Below, piece by piece: positions 33,381 to 43,550 of a DNA stretch of 64,000 nt. The notes beneath the pieces are model-generated. The model searched no databases, had not been told where the DNA came from, and was given only the letters and a program-made list of their open reading frames with translations. Source of the stretch: Leptura quadrifasciata. Its lineage: Eukaryota; Arthropoda; Insecta; Coleoptera; Cerambycidae. Each line of letters opens with the position of its first letter. Position 1 is the first letter of the stretch. Where the stretch lies: the NCBI GenBank assembly GCA_963675555.1, contig OY776674.1:29914820-29978819 (forward strand), read 5' to 3'. A program made the translations under genes and the position numbers.

Positions 33381-34930
33381 AAGGACAACCGGAGATATTA
33401 AAAAAAAATGAGAAAAAAGTAGTTAAAAAATGAATTATTAAAAAAAGATGTACCACAAGGACAGTATGGTACAAAATATTTTTTCACAACGTCTACTGAT
33501 CAGAATTTATTCATTTCATTAATAAGATTTACCTTTCCAGACAATTCCATCTAAATTCTAGATTTGCTCTACTATTAATTGTATTTTATCATAAAAAAAT
33601 GAATAAATTAACTGTAGTCTAATTTAATAACGTTGTCGTACTACTTTTTCAGCCACAAAATCATTTTTAGAAATTCCTCAGCCCCAGCCGGCTCGTGTTT
33701 TTCTCTCCTGACATAATTTAAAAACTGGGTATTAGAGCTTGTAAAAAATCACCGTACCTTCATATTTCCTCGTCGCTTTATCTACCTATACATAGTTTAT
33801 AGCACTCGTCATCTGAATAGGCATTATAAATCGAGCCGGGACCGAACGAACAGCGAAGAACGAATTGAAAAGAGCCCCATATTTGTAGATTATCGTAGAT
33901 TAATACACCCCAGACAGGCTATCGTTGTTAGATTTTAAAGCGAGTCGTTCATCTTCAAAAGCTTGTACCTTCCTTGACGTTTTACTGTTACCCGTGGAGT
34001 CCTTTCCATCGCTTCCACTCCTATGTCCTATAAATTATATCTGGGCAAAGGCAGTAAAGTATCTTTAAAATCACATGGCTACTGAAATTTTTTAGTGTTA
34101 ATGCGAGCGTAACCAACAACATATGTCGCATGATTTTAATTTATCACTGGATTGGACCTATAAGAAATGTAATATATATAGTGACGTGAAGTATAAAAGG
34201 TGTATAAATTTACATGTGTGGCATACGCATTACATTTTACATAAATGGAACAAACTGGTAGAAGGGTAATATTTGAACATAAGTACTTTTATTTCATTCG
34301 ATAATACGCGGATAAAGACCAAAACTTTTCGGAATCAAATTGATTTTTGTAATTTTTTTGAATAGATCTTGCAAACATTTAATTATAAAAACTCTGTTAG
34401 GTAAAAAATCTGTCTGAAGAAAATGTGGACTTGTATAATGTATTTGCGTCATAGGAGAGATACGTTTGCTATTATATAATATAATAATAATAATATTTAT
34501 TTACCAAAAATACAATAGTATAACATACTTACAAATAAAATAGCAGGTAAATAAATTAGGTAACCCACAGAAAGTATAACCTTGAGGCATGGGCTTAGTA
34601 ATTCACATACTTACATAATATCTAAAAGTAAAGAAAAAGAAAAATTCATAAAAATTGGTAATTAACTAAAACAATTTTATATACAAAAACACATAGATTT
34701 TGAAATTAGGGACTTTTTCTATCATTAATTTCTATCATTAATTTCAAAAATAATATTTTATAACAAGTTTATTGATTTTATCAAACAATTTAGTTAATCA
34801 ATTGCCAACTTGAAATGAGGATGCGTTAAATTTTATTAGATATGTTATGTTATGCAGTTATATCTTCGTTTATTTCCTGTTTATTAGAAAATACAATACA
34901 GTCGCCACCAGAAGGATTTTTATTTGGGAC
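33381..34930. other. Unassigned; possible retroelement 3' tail near 34,480
   Basis: The stretch 33,640-34,100 is unique and less AT-rich, with no recognised feature. At 34,480-34,560 an AT/ATT microsatellite joins a sequence reading TATTTATTTACC, which on the minus strand has the look of a CR1/Jockey-like 3' end with its short repeated tail. No RT blocks accompany it. Confidence 0.3.
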
Positions 34931-35599
34931 TTAAGTTCTATCAAGTTAGCACTACCACTTTAAAATTTTGAAATCGTTTTGGTCCCATTAAATGTAGCTT
35001 TTCTGTTGCGAATTTGTTGGGGTGAGAAAACATTTGCAGCTCTTTATTAATAAAAATAACCCATGGTAATGCTACCTTCACAGTGAAGCTAGCATTACCA
35101 CTCACATAAATCGCTTTAAAAAAAATCAATAAATGTTTTTACTAATAACTTCTGATAATACGAACTTGATAATCAAGATAGCATTAAAACTTCTGACAAA
35201 TCGCTTTCAATAATAATAAATAAAGAGCGATTTAAAAAATTGTGTAAATATTTTTTAAAGAAGGACAAATAAAAAATAGATAGCTTTAAAAAAATGAGCA
35301 ATCGCGATTGAACGATTTCGGGTGCATCGTATACAAAATGAAACACAAAATTTGCAGAAAGGAAGAAAATTTGTAGATAGCATGTTTCAAAATATTTTAC
35401 GAACAAAACGTGGACTTCTGTGATTTATATTGAAAAGTAGTAGCAGTTTACTCATAAAAACAGACGTTCCATTTTATTGCATAAACATTTTACTGAAAAA
35501 TGTTTTCTGAATAACGAAAAAGCATAAATCGCGTTGTTGGGTGTGTGCATTTGTTATGTAGAAATTATTTTAGAGAAAACTTTATTTGTAACAAATTAT

Positions 35600-36442
35600 T
35601 TCTCGATGCAATAAATTCGTAGCAACATGCAACACAGTCTCGAAATGAAAAACACATGAAAAATATGCATTTTTAATAATTGTTGCACGTGGTAATGCCA
35701 GGTTGCGCTAGAAATTCAAAATTTCATCGAATTTTGCGAAAATTAGGTGTCGGTGCAACAAATTCGTACATGCAAAAAATTTTTTCATGTTTTTCACTTC
35801 GACGATTTGTAACATGTGGTGTACGAATTTTTTTCGCAGAGTAATAATTTGTTACGAAACAAGGTTTGGTAAAAATTGATAATACGCTGCATTTCCAGAG
35901 CAACCTGGCATTACCACCTGTAAAAATCGTTGTACGTGCATTTTTTCATATGTTTTTCATTTCAACAATTTGTAGCATGTGGCGTACGAATTTGTTGAGC
36001 TGAGTAATAATTTGTTACGAAACAAGTTTTCGCAAAAATTGACAATATGCTGCATTGTCAGCGCAACCTGACACTACCATCGCCAAAAATCGTTGCAAAT
36101 GCATTTTTCATATGTTTTTCACTTCGACGATTTGTAGCGTGTGGTGTACGAATTTGTTGCACCGAGTCATAATTTGTTGCGAAATAAGTTTTCGCAAAAA
36201 TCGCTAAAACATCGAATTTTCAGCTCAAAATGGCACTATCACCACGAAAAACCGTTGCAAATGCATTTCCTCATTTATTTTTCACTTACAGAATTTGTTA
36301 CGTGTCGTGTATGCATTTGCTGTGCCGAGATCTAATTTGTTACGAAACAAGTTTTTTCATGTGTTTTTCATTTCGACAATTTGTAGCGTGTGGTGTATGA
36401 ATTTGTTGCGTCGAGTCATAACTTGTCGCGAAGCAAGTTTTC
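35600..36442. repeat. Tandem subrepeat array, ~160-165 bp period, with orientation flip
   Basis: Units contain CAACAAATTCGTACAC (or its complement), GCGAAACAAGTTTTCGCAAA and a GGCATTACCAC-type block. One unit (35,600-35,765) is in reverse. From about 35,768 onward the units are forward, with the GTACGAATTTGTTG landmark at about 35,820, 35,984, 36,144, 36,305 and 36,390 (the last truncated). The flip at about 35,767 is the inferred centre of the foldback element. Confidence 0.8.
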
Positions 36443-36713
36443 ACTTATAACATCACAAGAACTTAAATTATTTCAAGGAATAATTTAAGCTTGCGTGGTA
36501 TTCGGTTCACACCACTTAACACCATAATTTGGAAAAAAATTATTAATCCAACCTGACATTTTAAATTAATTTCACTGCTTGTCAAGTTGGCCAGGGTATT
36601 GTTGTTTTTGACATATGTTGATTTGTCATTTTTGTTTAACCGGTTCTGTCACAAAGCTTAATAATTACTAGTTTAAAAGGTCTGTACGTTGAGTTTAATA
36701 AGTGTATAGCGAA

Positions 36714-37561
36714 ATGTCGCGATTTGGTAAAGAAAATCAACAAGTAATTAGACAAGAAATTCAAAATATAACACCAGATAACACCCGAAAATCAAAATCA
36801 AGTGTACTCCAGATGGACTGCAGCGTAAATTTTTTCACATAGTTTCACATGAGCTGGCATGGAGAGGAGGGGAATGATATTCTGCGTGTATCCAATACTT
36901 CAAAGAAGAAACTGATAATTTCGGAAACCCAAAAGGTCGGATAGAATATAATCCAATATTCTCCAAAACCACACAAGGTGGTTCTAAAAAACTGTCGGAT
37001 AGTAAATGGTTGATTACAAATTTCGACAATCCACAAATGTGTCCGGTTCGTTTGTTTAAGAAGTTGATGGAAAAAAGGGGAAATCTTATTCAGACCGACA
37101 GATTATTCTTAACACCAAACCCATACTGGAGTCAACCCAATTCGAAAGGATGGTACAAGAATAGCCCAGTTGGTAAGAACATTGTATCTTCATGATTTAA
37201 ATCAGCAGCCTCTGATATAGGAATTGACACTAAAAAAGTAAAAATAACTAATCATTCTGCAAAAGCAACAGCTGTTTCGAAATTGGCTAAGGAAGGAGTT
37301 GGTGAACAACAGCTCATTAAAATTACTGGACACAGTAATAGTCAGTCAATCAAATCATACTTACAATTGGACGTTGAACATCATCATCAGATGATTGAAT
37401 CCATGAGGAGAATTTCATCAAGTACTAGCAAATTTAATCATGATCAGAGCACAATGCAAAATAAAACAGAAAGTACCCAGATTCAACCCACCAATTCAAG
37501 CCAGCCCACAAACATTTATAATAATTGTGTTTTTAATATTAATAAAACCTATAATAATTAA
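36714..37561 (+). pseudogene. Crypton tyrosine recombinase, internally deleted
   Basis: The N-terminal part begins MSRFGKENQQ at 36,714 and keeps 'ITPDNTRKSKSS'. It then joins, out of frame, a C-terminal catalytic domain, so most of the N-terminal half is deleted. The catalytic part shows 'LQRKFFHIVSHELAWRGGE' with the first Arg, a TGA at 36,875-36,877, 'IFSKTTQGGSKK', 'CPVRLFKKL', 'GWYKNSPVGKN', a second TGA at 37,193-37,195, 'ITNHSAKATAV', 'IKITGHSNSQSIKSYLQL' and 'EHHHQMIESMRR'. The R-H-R-H-Y pattern is recognisable, but the HxxR motif reads HSAK, with Lys replacing Arg. It is related to the Crypton-derived domains found in ZMYM/QRICH1-type host proteins (family knowledge). The tail to 37,561 is Ser/Asn-rich. 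Confidence 0.85.
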
Positions 37562-38014
37562 ATTTATTTCGTTATTTTGTTTATTAGTCGATATCATTAG
37601 AGATTTGCCAATGAAGATATTAGTTCAACATGAAATAAATTCTAAAAAAATCATATAGGTATATCCACTATATTTCGTTAAATAAAAAAAAATTACCAAC
37701 TTTAGTTACACCAAATGCTAAAACTCAGATGGGTATTAGTTCAGTCTATCGCCCTTTCATAATTTTAGGTTACTAAAGATGGTAGAAATGTATTTTTTGT
37801 TAAAGTAATCCATAACGCTTCTAATTTAAAAGATATAATATTAACATGGTTTGTTGCAGTAGGTGGCCGTGATATAGGCGGCCATGCTTTTAACAGATGA
37901 GGTTTATATTGGTAAATTACATTAAGTTACTGTATAGTAAACCAGCAAACAAAGATATTTTTATGTAAAACATTCCTTGTAAGTATTTGCGTTAAACAAT
38001 TTGAGAAAAATGGA

Positions 38015-38404
38015 ATGCTTTTATGTAAATACTGCAAAGAGTTGAGTCATCCAAGATTAATATATTTAACGAATTTAATGGAAGATTGCGACCAGGAAGC
38101 GTTAGAGTCGAAAGGTTTGTTTACGAAAATCCAAGAAAGTCTGCTGCAGATGTCAAGTAAATATGGCCTTTTGCGTAAAAGATATTTGAACAAAATTGTT
38201 TCAAAATATTACATATATGTCTTAAAACACAGACATCTAATTAATTCGTCACCTTTCTATTCACCATTAAGAAGAGAGGATGGGTTAGAATTCAAGCAAC
38301 ATTTAAATCTTACTATGTTGTACATCCTACGTTTTTTGAATTATAAATTGTTAATGCAAAATAATTTAACAAATTTGTGTTTTCTGTTTAATGAAACATT
38401 ATAG
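38015..38404 (+). CDS. Unassigned 129-codon frame within the Crypton segment
   Basis: The frame begins MLLCKYCKEL and is basic, with an N-terminal CKYC pair and many Leu, Lys and Tyr residues. It has no domain that I recognise. It lies about 450 bases downstream of the recombinase pseudogene and inside the same insertion, so it may be a second, decayed element gene or chance. Its length is notable for such AT-rich DNA. No promoter or splice evidence was seen. Confidence 0.3.
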   Translation: MLLCKYCKELSHPRLIYLTNLMEDCDQEALESKGLFTKIQESLLQMSSKYGLLRKRYLNKIVSKYYIYVLKHRHLINSSPFYSPLRREDGLEFKQHLNLTMLYILRFLNYKLLMQNNLTNLCFLFNETL

Positions 38405-38591
38405 CGAATAATAAATAATAATGTTAATTCAGAAATTTGGCATTATTCACAGGTACATCTACATTATTTAATGGTTGTAGATCATATGTTTACCTTTTCA
38501 ACTGTCAAAAAATTTTCCGGAAATTTTTTAGTTGCCATGGTAACTAGTCAAAATTAAGGTATCTTATTGGTTAAAAAGTAGAGGTGTGAAA

Positions 38592-38904
38592 TTTTCGCAA
38601 AAATCGCTAAAGCGTTGAATTTTCAGCTCAACCTAGTACTATCACCACGAAAAACCGTTGCAAATGCATCTTTTCATGTGTTCTTCACTTAGAAAATTTA
38701 TTACGTGTAGTGTTCGAATTTGTTGCGCCGAGATCCAATTTGTTGTGAAACAAATTTTCGCAAAAATTGATGAAACAATTAATTTCCAGGGCAACACAGC
38801 CTATTGAAAAACCGTTGTAAATGAATTTTTTCATGAGTTTTTCACCTCGAGACTTTGTTGCGTATCACGCACGAATTTGTTGCATCGAGAAATAATTTGC
38901 TGCA
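38592..38904. repeat. Tandem subrepeats, right part
   Basis: Two forward units of the roughly 160-bp subrepeat, with the CGAATTTGTTG landmark at about 38,710 and 38,871. They lead into the inverted outer arm. They share orientation with units at 35,768-36,442, which shows that the Crypton segment split a once-continuous array. Confidence 0.8.
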
Positions 38905-39749
38905 AGTTTTCTCTAAAATAATTTCTACATAATAAACTATTTTCGAGAAATCCTTCACTTATTAAGACAACATTGGAATTCTTGCGTTTGTTCATTTTCG
39001 TTCCTTAAAATTGACTTTTTGATAAAATGCTTATGCATTAAAATGGAACGCCTGTTTTTATAAGTAAATTGCTACTACTTTTCAATATAAATTATAGTAG
39101 TCCACTTTTTGTTCCCAAAATCTTTTGAAACTTATTTGCAAATTTCCTTCCTTACTGCTGTTACAAATTTTGCGTTTCATTTTTGTAAACGATTGCTTAC
39201 CTTTTTAAAGCGATACATTTTTTTCGATCTTTCTTTAAAAAATATTTAAACAATTTTTTGATCCTTCCTTATTTAATAATTATTAATAAAAGCGATTTTC
39301 ATGAGTTTTACTGCCAACTTGATTATCAAATTCATATCACCAGAAGTTATTAGAAAAAAATATTCTTTAGTAATCGTACGCAACAAATTCACAACAAATA
39401 ACTTTTATAAGAAGAAAATGTTTGCTTACTTTTTAAAAGCGATTTATATGACTGGTAATGCTATCTTCACTGTGAAGTTAGCATTACGATAGGTTATTTT
39501 TTTATTATATAAAGAGCTACAAATGTTTTCTCACAGCAAAAAATTTGCAACAAAAAAGCTGCAATTAATGGGACGAAAACGATTTCTGAATTCGAAAGTT
39601 GTCGTGCTAACTTCATAGAGCTAATAGAACAGGCATTTAAATCAATCTATATTAAGGTGTTAAATATATTGTGGTTTTTAAATATAAATTTTTTAATTTC
39701 AGTCTTATATTTTTTTAAATTTCTTATTTCTTTTTATATTTAAAGGAAG

Positions 39750-41270
39750 GCCGTTAAACAATTTATAGTAATGGAAGGATCCAAATCTTTGTAGATAGGC
39801 TTTATTAAATTTAGGAACAATAATGTTTTTATTTTATTTAAACCTCGTTAAATTAATTAAGGGACTGATTAAATTTCTCGTCGGTCTTAAAAGTGCACAA
39901 CAAACAGTGGTATGAATATTGATTTCTTACTGTGAGTAGGCCTGCGTCTTTATAAAGTTGCTCAGAAGAGAATAGAAAATTTTTTTGAGCAATATTTTAA
40001 TTATTGAATTTTGTACAACTTGCTGGATATGTAGTCCGTTATTATATAATCCACCCTAGACTATAATAATCGACTCCACTAGCAAGTTATATACTATTAA
40101 TAAGTTCTATTTGGTTAAAATATCGCTTAGTTTATAGAATTTATGCATTATTTGTTTAATTCTCTTTGCTACATAGCAAGCATGGTCCCTCCATTTTACG
40201 TATTGATCCATAATAATACCCAGATATTTGATACTTTCAACTTTTTTAATAATGGGGCATTGACCATCTTGTATCTTTGAGCAAATTTCACTGTGCAGCG
40301 TTATATTTTGTTTCAGAGGTTGATCATCAGTTTTAATTATTATAGAAGCTATCATTTCGTCTTGTCTACGTTTAAACTTAATAAATCTGAATTTAATCAA
40401 TTACCAATCAATTTTAGGTTATTTTCGGATTGTTCATATAAGCTGTCCCATGACTCACCGGTAAATACAATCGCCGTGTCATCTGCATATGAGATTATAT
40501 TTGCTTTCAAATTAGGTATAGAGGCTATTTCATTTAAGTATATAAACCAAGAACAAGATTGGCTCAAGTATGGTATCTTGGAGTACACCCATGAATTGTT
40601 TAACAATTACTAAAGGCATTGTCTACTTTTGTTCTTTATTTTCTGTCTGAAAGATTTTAAATAAATTTAGAACCGGAGCACGTACACCTACATTATCTAA
40701 TTTCTTTATCAACAGTGAGAGGGATACCGTGTCAAATGTCTTAGCTAGGTTCAAAAAGGCACTAAAACATTTTTTATTTTCATCTAGGTTATTCACCACG
40801 TTTTTTACCAGGTCTAAAATAGCGTCTTCTGTGCTAATACCATTTTGGAAACCATACTGCTTATTTGATATCACCCCACCCCGTATTTTGTTAATTTGCC
40901 AATCTATTCTTTAAACATAATTCAAAAATATTTGAAAAGTTATTAATTAAAGGAATGATCTATAATTGGTCAAATTATTTTATCTCCGGATTTGTAAATT
41001 GGGATAAGTATAGATTCCCATTCTTTGGGAATAGTTTCAGTTTGAAAAATTAAATTGATATGTGATAACTGTTCATGTAGAGTTCCTATTAAACTACTTT
41101 ATCTTCCATCAGGGCCTATTGTGTGTTTATTTTTTAGTTTCGATATTACTAGTATAATTTCATTTCTAGTTATTGGTTTCCGCTTGATATACTGTTGTTC
41201 CATGTTTGACCTACTAATATATTCTGAAATAAGTATGGTATTGTGCCAAATTTCAAGGCTATAGGTACAC
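39750..41270 (-). pseudogene. CR1/Jockey-like RT remnant, best-preserved of its kind
   Basis: Minus-strand blocks in order are: 'ITRNEIILVISKLKNKHTIG', then 'PDG' (about 41,180-41,110); 'ETIPKEWESILIPIYKSGDK'; 'ISNKQYGFQNGISTEDAILD' (about 40,870-40,810); 'CFSAFLNLAKTFDTVSLSLL' (motif A, with Asn for the catalytic Asp); 'ANIISYADDTAIVFTGES' with YADD near 40,478-40,489; 'KVESIKYLGIIMDQYVKW'; 'HKFYKLSDIL'; and C-terminal blocks to about 39,760. The endonuclease half is absent. Frameshifts split it into several frames, and the motif-A Asp is lost. Its right edge has no recognisable end. It is closely similar to the remnant at 29.6-30.3 kb. Confidence 0.85.
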
Positions 41271-43465
41271 GGGTAGTGGGAGAAAATTGAGGAGAAAATC
41301 TATTATAGGATATGACCCCAACAGGTAGAGAAAGTGACTTTGAGCAATAGGGGCACTCTAAAACTGTTTAAATTTTATCAAAATTTACATAAAGTGAATT
41401 TACTGAAAACAGTTTAATGTGATCTTACGGCTTTAGAGCGTATAGTGAATGAGAGGTTCGGTTTCGTGAGACACCTGTACATTTTCATTTAGTTTCACCG
41501 ATGTCACAATTAAAATTGATGTGTGGTTAACCGCACAATGAAAGACCGGTCCCACTGTTGTCACATATTTTGCAAATATCGAATTTATAAACGAATTATT
41601 TATTAATCACGGCCACGGCATCGCAACAATAGAACCACCGGCAATTAATATTTTATACGGTATCTACTTTGCGCCGTGATACCCACCCGGGCATTTTAAT
41701 TATGGATGGGTATAATATTACAATGTGCTGTTAAAGTATAAAGTAGAACTTGGATAATTGGCTCCGCAGTTTAGTTCCACTTTTAGTGGGTATTCTGCGA
41801 AATAAAAACTTGAAATTACCCTTCGAAGTTCACTCAAGTACTATAATTGCATCTGCAATAAATACCTGAAGTACATGAGCGAAATTTAAATATTGCTATC
41901 GTGAAGCTTGCCTCGGCCAAAGAAACAACAAAAATTTATAAACTGCAGCAGTCTGGGCCATAAAATTTGATCGTAAAGTGGGGAAAACTCCGGAAAAGTG
42001 CTGACTATTTCATACAAACGAATACAATTTGATTCGGATAGCTTCGCTCTGTACCTGAGGGTCGCTTTTGTGATGTAAATCTGGCGGAACGGGTCGTTTT
42101 GGACAGCGGTAGTAAATTGAAAAAAATCCAGTAACGCGAATTATTTGTGATTGGACAATTTTTCATTAGAGATTGTTTTCGACTATTTGCTAATATTTAC
42201 CGCTGCAAAACTGCATTTATTTTACCATTAAAGTGAATATCGTTCGAAAAATTAAGGATAAGCAATGTAGAACAGAGCGATAAAAACTTGGAGGATGGGT
42301 AAACAAAAATTTGGTAAGAAATGCTCAAACAAAAAATTTTGAAAAGAGTAGAAATATAATAAATTGAAGCTGTATCAGAAAATTATTCTGTTATATAATA
42401 AATTTAAACAATGTAATAATTATGTAAAATTTAAAAAATAGCCTTAGTCTGCATGTCTTTAACGAAAAAAAATTAAATTGTTTAATATCTAAAAGGTTTT
42501 ACACAATATTGTAAATAGTAGAGAAACCAAATATACTTAATACTTTTTAAAGAAAAAAAAAACAGTTACTGAAAGATCTATTTTTTGGTCCCAAGTTTCT
42601 TAATTTAATCCCAGTACACCTCGAACAATTTCGTAAGTTAGAGGAATTTAAAAAAGAAATTAGAGATTATATAATGGACCACCAAAATAAATTTTACGAG
42701 GTAATAACTTAACTACCACCATTGCCTGAACATGCAAATGCCTCTTGGATTGTTGAAATAAAAAATGTTTGAGCTGAGACTGGAGCTTTAGAGCTTGATA
42801 GAGACTCTTGAGAACTTTCGTGCATTTAATTCTATTTTTTGAGAGGTTCGGGCTGCTCCTAAGATGTCGGACAGGGTCCAATGCTACATCCTGTATAAAT
42901 TCCAGTGGTTGGTTTCACTTGTATTTTAAAGGTTTATTTAACACTTTGACTTTAAAATGTATTATTTAATGTCTGTGAAAGGCTCTAAAGTTTCACCCTG
43001 TATATCACTCTTTAAAATAACACACTTTGTTTTAAAATGAAATTAATATATTTATTTAGATTAATTGAAAGAGTTCGTAAAACTTCTAAACTTAAAATTA
43101 ATTTTAAAAAACAGTTATAAAACAGGTAACTGTTTGACAATGGAAATTCAGACTTGAGGAAATTTTTTTTAAATTGTAAATGATTTAAACCTTCTGAAAA
43201 ATTCACTTTGTTTTAATTTGCGCGATGGCATTAGGTTTGGTTTAACTTAGGTTTGTTTATTTTATGGGGTGTGGTGGCCGAAGGTTAAATTAACTATTTT
43301 ACTTGGGGTAGCTAAGGAAGAGGTCACGACGGCGTAGTTACAGGGAATTTATTGTTGAGTTATAAAGCGGATAAGCTGAACTAGACAGACGGCACTAAAT
43401 TTTAGAAATCGAAAATTACTAGTATATTCACTTTTATTTCACTACTAAAAGGGCGAGCCTAGGTG
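41271..43465. other. Mostly unassigned; possible retroelement C-terminus at 42,590
   Basis: The stretch 41,460-42,260 is unique and less AT-rich, with no transposon signal. At 42,590-42,680 the plus strand reads 'FLNLIPVHLEQFRKLEEFKK', similar to the last residues of CR1-like ORF2 proteins, but the evidence is thin. TTTCACCCTGTATAT at about 42,991 resembles insect element ends. Confidence 0.3.
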
Positions 43466-43469
43466 CATC

Positions 43470-43550
43470 TTTACTATCTACATACTTCGATATGCGATGT
43501 AAAGCAACGTCAGGTGCGGTTAGTAGTTGGATGGGTGACCGTTCCAACTG
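43470..43550 (+). pseudogene. 5S rRNA-derived sequence
   Basis: From about 43,500 to 43,543 the plus strand reads AAAGCAACGTCAGGTGCGGT then TAGTAGTTGGATGGGTGACCG. That is the internal promoter region of eukaryotic 5S rRNA (A-box, intermediate element and C-box) with only a few changes. The part that should precede it is poorly matched and the 3' part is replaced by unrelated sequence. It is either a 5S pseudogene or the head of a 5S-derived SINE (SINE3-type). No second copy was found in the window, so I cannot tell which. Confidence 0.75.

Larger units (their letters stand above)
36443..38591 (+). mobile_element. Crypton segment inserted in the subrepeat array
   Basis: The subrepeat sequence breaks off after ...GCAAGTTTTC at 36,442 and resumes as TTTTCGCAAAAATCGC at 38,592. 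The pentamer TTTTC therefore flanks a 2,149-bp insertion. The insertion carries a tyrosine recombinase pseudogene (36,714-37,561) and an unassigned 129-codon frame (38,015-38,404). It has no terminal inverted repeats. Absence of TIRs, short direct repeats at the ends and a single recombinase gene fit the Crypton mode of integration. Confidence 0.7.
34931..39624. mobile_element. Foldback-like element with long inverted arms
   Basis: Outer arms of about 650-700 bp are inverted copies of each other. The left runs from 34,931 (AGTTCTATCAAGTTAGCAC) to about 35,600. The right runs from about 38,905 to 39,624 (GTGCTAACTTCATAGAGCT). Matched internal landmarks include ATCGTTTT-GGTCCCATTAA, GAGAAAACATTTG-AGCTCTTTAT and a 35-base palindrome (35,065-35,099 and 39,454-39,488). 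Inside the arms is a tandem subrepeat of about 160-165 bp. The whole resembles Drosophila Foldback or Galileo-type elements, but no P-superfamily transposase is visible. A 2.15-kb Crypton-containing segment lies within the subrepeat array. No clear target duplication was found. Confidence 0.8.

Noticed and set aside
35600..36442. Regular array considered as CRISPR
   Set aside because: Units are about 160 bp, diverge along their whole length and have no repeat-spacer structure; the DNA is eukaryotic.
43470..43550. Functional 5S rRNA gene
   Set aside because: Only the internal promoter half matches; the ends needed for the terminal helix and a T-run terminator are absent.
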